Part shown: positions 1 to 7,139 of the stretch, in pieces
Position numbering within the stretch: the stretch's first letter is position 1
How the letters are laid out: each line of letters begins with the position of its first letter
Assembly: GCA_022770625.1 (NCBI GenBank)
Contig: JALEHK010000085.1
Span: forward strand, 1-49,453
DNA length: 49,453 bases
Direction of reading: 5' to 3'
Source of the DNA: Oscillospiraceae bacterium
Lineage (GTDB): Bacteria; Bacillota; Clostridia; Oscillospirales; Ruminococcaceae
Notes under the pieces: generated by a model
The model's database searches: none
The model's input: the letters and a program-made list of their open reading frames with translations, nothing else
What the model was told of the DNA's origin: nothing
Made by a program: the position numbers and the translations under genes

Positions 1-1
1 A

Positions 2-1402
2 AACCATTCGGATGGTTTCCATCCGGACGAGAGCGGGATCCCCGATGATTTTTCGGTACAGTATGAGGACGATTTCGGAACGCCCCGCGAAGGCGAAGTC
101 TATCAGGGGGAGAACGGAGAATATGACGATGGTTACTACGATGGCGATTACGGCGGATACGCGGACGAGGATTATTCCGACGGCGGATATGAGCAGTCGT
201 ATGACGATTCGGACACCTATCCGGATGGCTATCAGGATAGTTATCAGGATAGCTATCAGGATAGCTATCCTGACGACCTTTACGGTCAGGACTACGGCGA
301 TGGATATGACGCAAGCTGGGGGGATGAGCCAATGATCGAAGAGACCCCTCCCGCCAAAGGAAAGAAGCACCGCGGTAAAAAGGGGGGCGGGAGCGCGGAT
401 TTTTCTCCTCCGAAGAAGAAAAAAAAGCGGGGCTGCCTGCTGAGGATCTTCTTCCGTCTCTTAGCGCTGCTGCTTGTGGCGGTGATCGGCTTTACCGGGT
501 TCCTTTTTGTCCGGCTGAAACCGTCGGATTTCCCGTCGGATAACGCTTCTCTCGGTGTCAACAGCTCTGTTTCCGAGTCCGGCGTCACCAACATCGCCCT
601 TTTCGGCGTGGATGCGCGCGACTATTCCGAGAATACCCGTTCGGATGCGATCATGATCCTTTCGGTCGATCAGCGCCATGGAAAGATCAAGCTCTCGACG
701 CTGATGCGGGACACGCTTGTGACCGTTCCGGGCTACGGAGATATGAAGCTGACCGAAAGCTATGCCTACGGCGGACCGGAGCTGACTGTGCGGACGATTA
801 ACGAGAACTTTGATATGGACATCAAAGAATACGCGACCGTTACCTTTAAGGCGATGGCGGCGATTATCGATGCGGCCGGCGGCGTTGAGGTGGATATTAC
901 CGAAAAAGAGCGGGTTTCCGCGAACGGCTCGGTATGGGAGCAGTGGGACGCCTGCGGAATGGATGCCGACTATATCGCCGAAGCAGGGAAACAGACCCTC
1001 TCGGGCACACAGGCGGTCGCCTACGCCCGTATCCGTCACGTCGGGAATGCGGATTATCAGCGTACTTCCCGCCAGCGCGCGGTTCTGACTGCGCTGATCC
1101 ATCAGTTGATCACTCATCCCCAGCGGATCCCGGCTACGCTGATGACGGCAGAAGACGTGGTCGATACCTCTCTTTCCCAGACCGATCTGCTGAGCCTGAT
1201 GCCGATCCTTCTCCGCGGGCTCCATGTGGACAGCGCCCGTTTTCCGCTGAACGCCAATATCATTTCCGATAGCTACTACGTCGGAAAGTCGGCCTGTATC
1301 TACGCCGATATGGACGCGACGATTGCGGCGCTGCACGGCTTTATCTACGATGACGTCAACCCGACGACCGATTCCGACCGCCGCTCGAACGGAGAAGAAT
1401 AA
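2..1402 (+). CDS. LytR-CpsA-Psr (LCP) family protein, 5' end outside window
   Basis: Membrane-anchored LCP enzyme. The family transfers undecaprenyl-linked glycopolymers such as teichoic acid or capsule onto peptidoglycan outside the cell. The ATG at 332 could be read as a start, but the same frame is open without a stop back to base 2, so I treat the gene as cut by the window edge. The upstream 110 codons encode a very acidic Asp/Tyr/Gly-rich cytoplasmic segment ending in three YQDS repeats. A Lys-rich stretch and one hydrophobic helix (about bases 446-515) follow, then the LCP domain with the conserved NTRSDAIM, LMRDT and ARIRH...YQRTSRQ motifs. The acidic tail is low complexity and may vary between strains. 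An intrinsic terminator lies directly downstream. The family call is secure; the glycopolymer is unknown. Confidence 0.9.
   Translation, partial: NHSDGFHPDESGIPDDFSVQYEDDFGTPREGEVYQGENGEYDDGYYDGDYGGYADEDYSDGGYEQSYDDSDTYPDGYQDSYQDSYQDSYPDDLYGQDYGDGYDASWGDEPMIEETPPAKGKKHRGKKGGGSADFSPPKKKKKRGCLLRIFFRLLALLLVAVIGFTGFLFVRLKPSDFPSDNASLGVNSSVSESGVTNIALFGVDARDYSENTRSDAIMILSVDQRHGKIKLSTLMRDTLVTVPGYGDMKLTESYAYGGPELTVRTINENFDMDIKEYATVTFKAMAAIIDAAGGVEVDITEKERVSANGSVWEQWDACGMDADYIAEAGKQTLSGTQAVAYARIRHVGNADYQRTSRQRAVLTALIHQLITHPQRIPATLMTAEDVVDTSLSQTDLLSLMPILLRGLHVDSARFPLNANIISDSYYVGKSACIYADMDATIAALHGFIYDDVNPTTDSDRRSNGEE
230..265 (+). repeat. Three 12-bp tandem repeats encoding YQDS
   Basis: The unit TATCAGGATAGY occurs three times head to tail and a degenerate partial copy follows. 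It keeps the reading frame of the LCP gene and builds its acidic cytoplasmic tail. In-frame 12-bp units can change in number without breaking the gene. Confidence 0.85.
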
Positions 1403-1417
1403 CACTTTCAAAAAGAT

Positions 1418-1453
1418 AGCGCTGAATGCCCTCCATGGGTGTTCGGCGCTTTT
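1418..1453 (+). terminator. Intrinsic terminator of the LCP gene
   Basis: Stem AGCGCTGAA / TTCGGCGCT (one G-T pair), with further pairing inside (GCCC/GGGT), followed by TTTT. It begins 15 nt after the stop codon. Confidence 0.75.
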
Positions 1454-1457
1454 CACA

Positions 1458-1473
1458 TTAGAGTTTCCTCTAA
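1458..1473. promoter_or_regulatory. Inverted repeat TTAGAG-N4-CTCTAA (MerR/AdhR-type operator)
   Basis: A perfect 6-bp inverted repeat with a 4-bp spacer. It resembles the operator bound by AdhR-like MerR regulators (TTAGAG-TTAA-CTCTAA). A second copy lies 66 bp downstream inside a promoter-like sequence. No merR gene is present in the window. Confidence 0.45.
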
Positions 1474-1518
1474 CTTTGGCTCCTTTTCGGTCAAAACGGA
1501 GAATCCGCTTCGGGAGTA

Positions 1519-1549
1519 TTGACTTAGAGTTCACTTTAGGGTGTATGCT
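1519..1549 (+). promoter_or_regulatory. MerR-type promoter with 19-bp spacer
   Basis: -35 TTGACT (1519-1524), spacer of 19 bp, -10 TATGCT (1544-1549). An over-long 19-bp spacer with a dyad inside it (TTAGAG-N4-CTTTAG, 1524-1539) is the hallmark of promoters that MerR-family activators untwist. No convincing gene follows directly. The next gene starts at 1826 and has its own promoter. The region 1403-1825 holds this element, the operator copy upstream, one terminator and one sigma-A promoter, and no other gene that I can see. Confidence 0.5.
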
Positions 1550-1693
1550 GATGTCACAGTCCGAAAGGGAACGCAGTTGAGCAGCCCATCCGATCTCTGC
1601 GGTGCGAATGAAAAAAGATATTGCCTTTTTGCACAATATCAATGCACTTTTATTGTATGTATTATACATGGCAGAGAATCGTGCTACAATCGC

Positions 1694-1722
1694 TTGCAAA
1701 TCCAAACGGATTGTTGTAGAAT
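1694..1722 (+). promoter_or_regulatory. Sigma-A promoter for the 107-aa gene
   Basis: -35 TTGCAA (1694-1699), 17-bp spacer, -10 TAGAAT (1717-1722), about 100 nt upstream of the start codon at 1826. Confidence 0.6.
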
Positions 1723-1825
1723 GGAATTGCAGGAAAAGAAAGAGCGCTTAAAGAAAAAAAGGCGCCGATCCTGTCTCCGTCAAATGGACGGAAGTATCGT
1801 TTGTTATGGTGATGGAGGAAATATT

Positions 1826-2149
1826 ATGAACGTTACGATGAACCGTATGTTAGAGAACGATCTCGGACTTGTCGAAGCTGCTGAGAAGCGCCCCGCAAAA
1901 ATGCACAACCGTCTGGAAGCAGGCGCGAACCTGACTGCTCCCGCGATGATGCGGATGCTGGCAGAGGATGCCGGTGCGATGGAGCTTTGCGACCCGAGAA
2001 ATTACGCCAATACCGTTTCCGGTCGTGAAACGATCTCCGAGCGGATCGCTGGGAAGATCATGGATATCCGTGCCCGCCGCGCTGCCCGCAGAGAGATGCA
2101 CGCCCGTATGATGCGTGCCTATGGCGATGCCCGTAAACAGGCTGTTTGA
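1826..2149 (+). CDS. Small orphan protein, 107 aa, function unknown
   Basis: I do not recognise this protein. The start is set by the SD sequence GGAGG 7 nt before ATG 1826; the upstream open frame to 1541 is ignored because it lacks an SD and crosses the promoter. The product is soluble, very rich in Met, Ala and Arg, with an acidic N-terminal half and a strongly basic helical C-terminal half (RARRAARREMHARMMR). There is no signal peptide or membrane segment. It is monocistronic, with its own sigma-A promoter and a shared terminator. The basic helix would suit nucleic acid or ribosome contact, but this is only a guess. Confidence 0.7.
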   Translation: MNVTMNRMLENDLGLVEAAEKRPAKMHNRLEAGANLTAPAMMRMLAEDAGAMELCDPRNYANTVSGRETISERIAGKIMDIRARRAARREMHARMMRAYGDARKQAV

Positions 2150-2185
2150 TCTGAATAGAAGTTTTTCGACATTTTGTGAGCAATC

Positions 2186-2228
2186 AAAAACCCCCGCACC
2201 GAAGATCTTTCCGGCGCGGGGGTTCTTT
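2186..2228. terminator. Bidirectional terminator between convergent genes
   Basis: Stem AACCCCCGC (2189-2197) / GCGGGGGTT (2216-2224) with an inner ACCG/CGGC-like extension. It has A residues before and T residues after, so it can stop both the 107-aa gene and the large minus-strand operon. Confidence 0.85.
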
Positions 2229-2235
2229 ATCATGT

Positions 2236-2475
2236 TTACAGCTTGGTAAGAATTTCCGTTTCAAAAAACGTTTTTGCGGTCTCGGGGCTGACAGTGTGAA
2301 GAACGCCGTCAATCGTGACGCATACACCTTTCTCGCAGTTGCCGGTGCAGAAAGTGCCGGTCAGTTCAACTTTATCGGCGAGGTTATTGGAATTAACGAG
2401 TTCCTGAAGCTGATCGATAACTGCTTTGGAACCTTTGACGTGACAGGAGCTGCCGATGCATACGGTAACTTTCAT
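2236..2475 (-). CDS. Thioredoxin-like [2Fe-2S] ferredoxin, NuoE/HydC type, 79 aa
   Basis: Small electron carrier with the fold of the C-terminal domain of NuoE and of the small subunits of NADH-linked hydrogenases. The four expected cysteines are present as C6-x4-C11 and C43-x3-C47. I chose ATG 2475 (MKVTVC); the ATG 12 nt upstream directly abuts the AGGAAGGA SD and is too close. It is the last gene of the minus-strand malate/fumarate operon and sits before the terminator. By family it may pass electrons between the NADH-oxidising flavoprotein and the iron-sulfur subunits, or form a separate soluble pool. The partner is unknown. Confidence 0.8.
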   Translation of the reverse strand: MKVTVCIGSSCHVKGSKAVIDQLQELVNSNNLADKVELTGTFCTGNCEKGVCVTIDGVLHTVSPETAKTFFETEILTKL

Positions 2476-2526
2476 AAATTGATACATTCCTTCCTGGTTG
2501 GGAGTTTTGCTTTCAGAGCGTTTGGA

Positions 2527-2811
2527 TTATTTCTTGTCCGCTTCCGCATCGAGTTTCTTGTTGCGGAAGTAAAGGATGATATCAGTCGTAACAAAGATGA
2601 TGTTCGGCCAGTACATCCAGAAAGCAGGGTTAAAGGTATGGGTCATGAACTTGGAAGCGATACCGCAGACATATCCGATAGCAATCAGGATCGTGAAGGT
2701 AACGCTGGTGCCTTTAGCGGTTCTGGATCTGTACGAACGAACGACCTTCATCGGCCAGGAAATGCCGAATGAAAGGATCATTAAAAACTCGAGAATTTCT
2801 GCTACAGCCAT
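2527..2811 (-). CDS. Three-helix PQ-loop (SemiSWEET-like) membrane protein, 94 aa
   Basis: Three hydrophobic helices are visible (residues about 4-22, 35-56 and 62-82). The first loop carries the PQ-loop pattern WPxxVxRSYRSRTAKGxS, typical of half-SWEET transporters; the Gln of the PQ pair is replaced by Met (WPM). The start ATG 2811 follows GGAGG by 5 nt. Its place at the end of a dicarboxylate-reducing operon suggests transport of a substrate or product, for example succinate, fumarate or malate, but known SemiSWEETs move sugars. It is far shorter than FrdC or SdhC and has no heme-ligand pattern, so I do not call it a membrane anchor. Function inferred only. Confidence 0.65.
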   Translation of the reverse strand: MAVAEILEFLMILSFGISWPMKVVRSYRSRTAKGTSVTFTILIAIGYVCGIASKFMTHTFNPAFWMYWPNIIFVTTDIILYFRNKKLDAEADKK

Positions 2812-2861
2812 GTTTTCCTCCAATAAGACGGGGTGATTTTCATACGCTTCCGGGCATCCGG

Positions 2862-2892
2862 ATCAGGCTCCTTTGGGAATAAGGAGCCTGAT
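2862..2892 (-). other. Intercistronic hairpin after frdA
   Basis: Perfect 10-bp stem ATCAGGCTCC / GGAGCCTGAT with an 11-nt loop. It lacks a T-tract in the direction of transcription, so it more likely marks mRNA processing or 3'-end protection than full termination. Confidence 0.65.
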
Positions 2893-2903
2893 ATAAGCGG
2901 ATC

Positions 2904-4517
2904 TTAGAACTCTTCTTTGTTCATTGCCCTTCTGTAATCGGGAAGGAGCTTAGGCGAAACGACGTCCGAATGGATACCGGCCTCTTCCATCTCCTTGGTG
3001 AACGCCTTGACATGATCGAGGTTGAGCGCGCCGACGGTAACATCTTTTGACTTGGCAGCAGCAGCCTTACCGGCGTCGCGGCCGAATACGATGATGTCCA
3101 GCAGCGAGTTGCCCATCAGACGATTGCGTCCGTGGATACCGCCGACAGCCTCACCGGCAACAAACAGGTTCTCAACTGCGCTCATGCAGGTATCGGGATC
3201 AATGTCGATACCGCCGTTCTGGTAGTGCAGAGTGGGGTAAACGAGGATCGGTTCCTTGCGGATGTCGATGTCGTATTTCGCGAACATTCTCATCATAGCG
3301 GGGATGCGCTTCTCGATGGTGCCTTCACCGCCCTTGATCTCGATCATGGGGGTATCCAGCCAGACGCCTACGCCTTCGGGGGTGTGGACGCCGTTGCCAC
3401 GGTCGGAGCACTCACGGATGATGGATGCAGCCGAAACGTCGCGGGTCTCCAGCGGGTTCATGAACGCTTCGCCGTTTGCGTTAATCAGCATAGCGCCCAG
3501 CGAACGAACCTTCTCGGTAACCAGTGCGCCGAAAATCTGCTCAGGGAAAGCAGCACCGGTGGGATGGTACTGAAGGGTGTCAGGGTAGAGCAGCTTTGCA
3601 CCGGCTCTGTAGCCCAGAACCAGACCGTCTGCGGTTGCGCCGTAGTGGTTGGAAGTGGGGAAGCCCTGGTAATGCATCCGTCCGGCGCCGCCGGTCGCGA
3701 TGATGACCGTCTTGGCACGGGCGATCTTCAGCTCTTTGGTCTCCATGTTCATCAGAACAGCGCCGGCTGCATGGCCGTTCTCATCCTTGATGAGTTCGAT
3801 CGCAGCGGTAAAGTCAACGACCGGGATGCCGCGGTTGAGAACTTCGTCGCGCAGGGTGCGCATGATCTCAGCACCGGAATAATCCTTAGCTGCGTGCATT
3901 CTCTTGCGGGAGGTTCCGCCGCCGTGGGTGGTAATCATCGTGCCGTCGGCGTCCTTATCGAACTCAACGCCGAGGTGGTTCAGCCACTGGATCGCTTCGG
4001 GAGCTTCGGTGACCAGCTTATAGACCAGCTTCTTTTTAGCTGCAAAGTGTCCGCCGCCGAAAGCGTCGAGGAAGTGCTGAGCAGGGGAGTCACCGGGCTT
4101 GTCGGCAGCCTGGATGCCGCCCTCTGCCATCATCGTGTTCGCATCGCCCATTCTGAGCTTGGTGACGATCATGGCTTTAACGCCTGCGTTGTTCGCTTCG
4201 ATTGCGGCAGAAGCGCCTGCTCCGCCGCCGCCGATAATCAGAACATCGGTGTCATAATCGGGGTTGGAGAGGTCGATCGTATCGGGATTGACGCGGGGAT
4301 TGGCCTGAAGGATCGCAGCCAGTTCCAGCGGAACCTTGTCGCCTTTGTTGGGGCCGATCTCAAGGTTGGTGAACTCGCTCTCTTTGTAGTCGGGATGATA
4401 GGTACGCAGCAGCTGATCTTTTTCGTCAGCAGTCATGCGTCTGGGGTCGAGGGTAACGTTTACTGCTCTTGCGGCCTCGACCTTTTTCATCGATTCAAGC
4501 ATTTCATTGGTGTACAT
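2904..4517 (-). CDS. frdA: Soluble fumarate reductase flavoprotein subunit (FrdA/TfrA-like)
   Basis: Catalytic FAD subunit of the fumarate reductase / succinate dehydrogenase family, 537 aa. The FAD-binding Rossmann motif is at residues 96-101 (GGGGAG). The four active-site residues align with E. coli FrdA: H318 (YHPTG), R338 (TEKVRS), H431 (LHYQNGG) and R465 (HGRNRL). N127 (DANTMMAEGG) stands where the covalent flavin His of RSHT lies, so FAD should be non-covalent. There is an unusual extension of about 88 residues before the Rossmann fold, while the C-terminal domain is much shorter than in SdhA. No Sec or Tat signal is seen. It follows frdB by 14 nt. No FrdC/FrdD membrane subunit is present, so the electron donor is probably a soluble iron-sulfur protein. 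Confidence 0.9.
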   Translation of the reverse strand: MYTNEMLESMKKVEAARAVNVTLDPRRMTADEKDQLLRTYHPDYKESEFTNLEIGPNKGDKVPLELAAILQANPRVNPDTIDLSNPDYDTDVLIIGGGGAGASAAIEANNAGVKAMIVTKLRMGDANTMMAEGGIQAADKPGDSPAQHFLDAFGGGHFAAKKKLVYKLVTEAPEAIQWLNHLGVEFDKDADGTMITTHGGGTSRKRMHAAKDYSGAEIMRTLRDEVLNRGIPVVDFTAAIELIKDENGHAAGAVLMNMETKELKIARAKTVIIATGGAGRMHYQGFPTSNHYGATADGLVLGYRAGAKLLYPDTLQYHPTGAAFPEQIFGALVTEKVRSLGAMLINANGEAFMNPLETRDVSAASIIRECSDRGNGVHTPEGVGVWLDTPMIEIKGGEGTIEKRIPAMMRMFAKYDIDIRKEPILVYPTLHYQNGGIDIDPDTCMSAVENLFVAGEAVGGIHGRNRLMGNSLLDIIVFGRDAGKAAAAKSKDVTVGALNLDHVKAFTKEMEEAGIHSDVVSPKLLPDYRRAMNKEEF

Positions 4518-4531
4518 CAGTAAACCCCTCC

Positions 4532-5206
4532 TTATTTCTCGATGACTCTGGTGTTGTAAAGCTCCTTGATCTCGTCAAGAGGCTTATTCATCAGATTCTG
4601 GATCAGATCTTCCAGCTTGCCTTCCTTGATTTCTTCAACGCGCTCGGTCAGGTGCTTGGACTCAGGCGCAATGTATTTGCCGTTTAAGCGGCGAGCCAGC
4701 ATAGCGACCTGCGGATGAGAGATGCCTGCGGGGCAGCGGGAAGAGCATACGCCGCACATAACGCAGTCGAAGGACTCCTCTGCACATTTCTCGTACTCAC
4801 CTCTCTGTGCATAGGCGATGTACTGCATGACGTTCAGGCCCTGGGTGCAGGCTTTGGTGCAGGCGTTGCAGCCGATGCAGGAATAGATCTCGGGATAGAG
4901 CTGCATCATGATCTGCTCGGTGGGTTTTACTTTCTCAATATCGTAAACCTGTTTGACGAGGGGGAAGAAGGGAAGGGTAGCAACGTACATATTCTCTTCA
5001 ACCTTGGTCTGGCAGGCGAGGCAGGCCTTCAGTTCGGGATCGCCCTTAATGCGATAGATGGTTGCACAGGCACCGCAGAAGCCGTTACGGCATCCACATC
5101 CGCGGATCAGCTGATAGCCTGCGTATTCCATCGCTTTCATGATGGTCAGGTTAGAGGGCACTTCGTACATTTTGCCCATCAGATAGACATGAACCATTTC
5201 TTCCAT
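4532..5206 (-). CDS. frdB: Fumarate reductase iron-sulfur subunit, quinone-independent type
   Basis: Electron-transfer subunit of FrdA, 224 aa. Residues 1-70 form a [2Fe-2S] ferredoxin domain (CRNGFCGAC, C39/C44/C47, and C65). The C-terminal domain has two full CxxCxxCxxxC sets: C110, C113, C116, C120 and C148, C151, C154, C158-Pro. Standard SdhB/FrdB has a non-Cys residue at the C151 position, which yields a [3Fe-4S] cluster near the quinone; here a second [4Fe-4S] is expected, as in HdrC and TfrB. I placed the start at ATG 5206 behind AAAGGAG with a 12-nt gap. ATG 5233 has no SD and lies just after a hairpin. The cysteine pattern fits a donor of the Hdr type rather than menaquinol. Confidence 0.88.
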   Translation of the reverse strand: MEEMVHVYLMGKMYEVPSNLTIMKAMEYAGYQLIRGCGCRNGFCGACATIYRIKGDPELKACLACQTKVEENMYVATLPFFPLVKQVYDIEKVKPTEQIMMQLYPEIYSCIGCNACTKACTQGLNVMQYIAYAQRGEYEKCAEESFDCVMCGVCSSRCPAGISHPQVAMLARRLNGKYIAPESKHLTERVEEIKEGKLEDLIQNLMNKPLDEIKELYNTRVIEK

Positions 5207-5240
5207 GTTCAGCACACGCTCCTTTGTTTTCATACAGGCC

Positions 5241-5263
5241 TATGCAGCCGGAAGGGCTGCATA
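5241..5263 (-). other. Intercistronic hairpin between flxA and frdB
   Basis: Perfect 9-bp stem TATGCAGCC / GGCTGCATA with a 5-nt loop and no T-tract. It separates the bifurcation module from the fumarate reductase module. Confidence 0.65.
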
Positions 5264-5278
5264 AACCACAAAGTCAGA

Positions 5279-6118
5279 TTAATATTCGTTGGGGAGTTCA
5301 TCCAGCTGGTCAAAGCGGAAAACAGGGCCGTCCTTGCAGACGTACTTGTTGCCGATGTTGCAGCGGCCGCATTTGCCGATAGCGCACTTCATGCGAAGCT
5401 CCATCGTCGTATAGACCTGCGTTTCCTTAAAGCCAAGCTCTTTCAGTCCGGCCAGCGTAAACTTGATCATGACGGGCGGGCCGCACATGATGACCGTCTT
5501 GGAAAGATCGGGGTTCAGCTCTTTGACATAGTTGGGGACAAAGCCGACATGGCCGGTCCAGCCTTCCTGTTCACGGTCGATCGTCAGATGAACCTTGACG
5601 TTGGGATCCTGTTCCCATTCATCGATGATCTCCTGATATTTGACCAGATCGTCCTTGGAACGGGAGCCGTAAACGATCTCGATCGTGCCGTAAGCGTCGG
5701 GGTTCTCACGTTTTTTGTCGCGGCAGTAGTTGATGACCGAACGGACAGGTGCAAGACCGATACCACCGGCGATGACCAGCAGGTCTTTGCCCTTGAAGTC
5801 GGTGTCAACGGGGAAGCCGTTGCCGTAAGGCCCGCGGATGGTGATCTGCTGACCCTCTTCCATCGAATGGAGCCATTCGGTAACGCAGCCGCATTTCTTG
5901 ATCGAGAACTCAAGATAGTCGTTGTTGGTAGGGGAAGAGGTGATCGAGAAGAGCGCCTCGCCTACGCCCGGGATCGAGAGCATCGCGCACTGTCCGGGAA
6001 TATGGATAAACGGCTTTTTGCCGTCCGGGCCGACAACCTGGAAGGTCTTAACGTCGGGGGTTTCCTTGGTGATCTTGGTAACGACACCAAGCTTCGGAAT
6101 TAAAGTCTCAGGATTCAT
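5279..6118 (-). CDS. flxA: FlxA-like FAD/NAD(P)H-binding electron-transfer subunit
   Basis: NADH-oxidising flavoprotein related to FlxA, AsrB, the sulfhydrogenase gamma subunit and PyrK, 279 aa. An N-terminal ferredoxin-reductase beta-barrel binds FAD; RGPYGNGFP and VIAGGIGLAPVRS mark the FAD/NAD junction. The C-terminal C-x4-C-x2-C...C set in CAIGKCGRCNIG and YVCKDG binds a [2Fe-2S] cluster. The ATG has GGAG 9 nt upstream, and the gene follows flxB by 1 nt. In FlxABCD-HdrABC complexes this subunit accepts the hydride from NADH and hands electrons to FlxB/FlxC. NADH rather than NADPH is assumed from the family. Confidence 0.85.
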   Translation of the reverse strand: MNPETLIPKLGVVTKITKETPDVKTFQVVGPDGKKPFIHIPGQCAMLSIPGVGEALFSITSSPTNNDYLEFSIKKCGCVTEWLHSMEEGQQITIRGPYGNGFPVDTDFKGKDLLVIAGGIGLAPVRSVINYCRDKKRENPDAYGTIEIVYGSRSKDDLVKYQEIIDEWEQDPNVKVHLTIDREQEGWTGHVGFVPNYVKELNPDLSKTVIMCGPPVMIKFTLAGLKELGFKETQVYTTMELRMKCAIGKCGRCNIGNKYVCKDGPVFRFDQLDELPNEY

Positions 6119-6119
6119 A

Positions 6120-7139
6120 TCACAGATCTCCTTCCACAGCTTTTGCGACCTTGACGATGTTCATCGAGATCGGGCACTTGGAGAGGCAGCGTCCGCAGCC
6201 GACGCATCCGTATTCGCCGCCGTTGTTGGCAGGGAAATAGACCAGCTTGTGCATAAAGCGCTGGCGGAAGCGTTCCTTCTGGGTCAGACGGGGCTGACCG
6301 GCCGCCATCATCGTAAAGTCGGAGTACATACAGGAGTCCCAGCAGCGGAAGCGCTGAACACCGTGGCCGGTATCGAACTCACGGATGTCGTAGCACTGGC
6401 AGGTCGGGCAGACGAACGTACAGGTGCCGCAGCCGAGGCACGCCTCCGAAAGGCTTGCCCATTTATCGGAGTTGAACGCCTTGAGCAGGACTTCGCCGTT
6501 ATACTTTTCGGTCGTGAAGTTATGAAGCGGGAGCTTGTCGAGAATCTTTTTCGTTGCTTCTTTCTGAGCTTCGACCGCTTCATCGCCGCATTCCTCAAGC
6601 AGAGGACGGATCTTTTCGATCAGCGCATCGCCCTTTTCGGTCTTTGCGGTGATATAGAGGGCGTCCTCCGTTTTCCAGCAGACTGCGTCGCCTTCCGGAT
6701 CGGCCGCATCGATGCCGAACGAATGGCAGAAGCAGGTCTCAGCCGGACGGGTGCAGGCCATCGAAACGATGGTACCGTGTTTGCGGCGGTTTTCATAGTA
6801 GCTGTCAACCGGGTTGACGAGGAAAACCTTGTCGAGGATCGAGAAGCTTCTGACGTCGCAGGCGCGAACGCCGAAAACGACGAAGTCCTCGTGCTCGGTT
6901 CTGGGGTCAATGATCTCGATCGACTTGCCCGACATTTTGAACTTGACAAGCGTCTCGGTCTGGGGAAAGAAGAAGTCCTTTGCGCTCTTAACGGTGTTGA
7001 GAGCGTTTGTCATCTTCATGCCTTCCTCATAGCGCGCGAACTGCGGCTGGCCGGCCTTGTCGGTGGGAATGTAAAGCGCTTCCTTCTCAGCGATCGCCGC
7101 AAAAAGCGCATCCAGTTTGTCAAGGGAAATTTTCAGCAT
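6120..7139 (-). CDS. flxB: FlxB-like 4Fe-4S dicluster protein
   Basis: Iron-sulfur relay protein of the FlxB / AsrA / hydrogenase-beta family, 339 aa. The long N-terminal domain contains FGVRACDVRSF and MACTRPAETCFC, typical of this family. The C-terminal part has two ferredoxin motifs, CLGCGTCTFVCP and CVGCGRCLSKCP, each for one [4Fe-4S] cluster, plus extra cysteines (CQC) after the first. The start codon directly follows the flxC stop (TAA-ATG), which suggests translational coupling and fixed stoichiometry. It should link FlxA to FlxC/FlxD. Confidence 0.85.
   Translation of the reverse strand: MLKISLDKLDALFAAIAEKEALYIPTDKAGQPQFARYEEGMKMTNALNTVKSAKDFFFPQTETLVKFKMSGKSIEIIDPRTEHEDFVVFGVRACDVRSFSILDKVFLVNPVDSYYENRRKHGTIVSMACTRPAETCFCHSFGIDAADPEGDAVCWKTEDALYITAKTEKGDALIEKIRPLLEECGDEAVEAQKEATKKILDKLPLHNFTTEKYNGEVLLKAFNSDKWASLSEACLGCGTCTFVCPTCQCYDIREFDTGHGVQRFRCWDSCMYSDFTMMAAGQPRLTQKERFRQRFMHKLVYFPANNGGEYGCVGCGRCLSKCPISMNIVKVAKAVEGDL

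Noticed and set aside
1541-1825. N-terminal extension of the 107-aa protein
   Set aside because: No SD at the upstream start, Cys-rich non-biological composition, and it overlaps a sigma-A promoter that starts transcription downstream.
2527-2811. Membrane anchor subunit (FrdC/SdhC) of the fumarate reductase
   Set aside because: Too short, no heme-ligand His pattern, and the PQ-loop signature fits SemiSWEET-like proteins. FrdB also has the non-quinone cysteine pattern.
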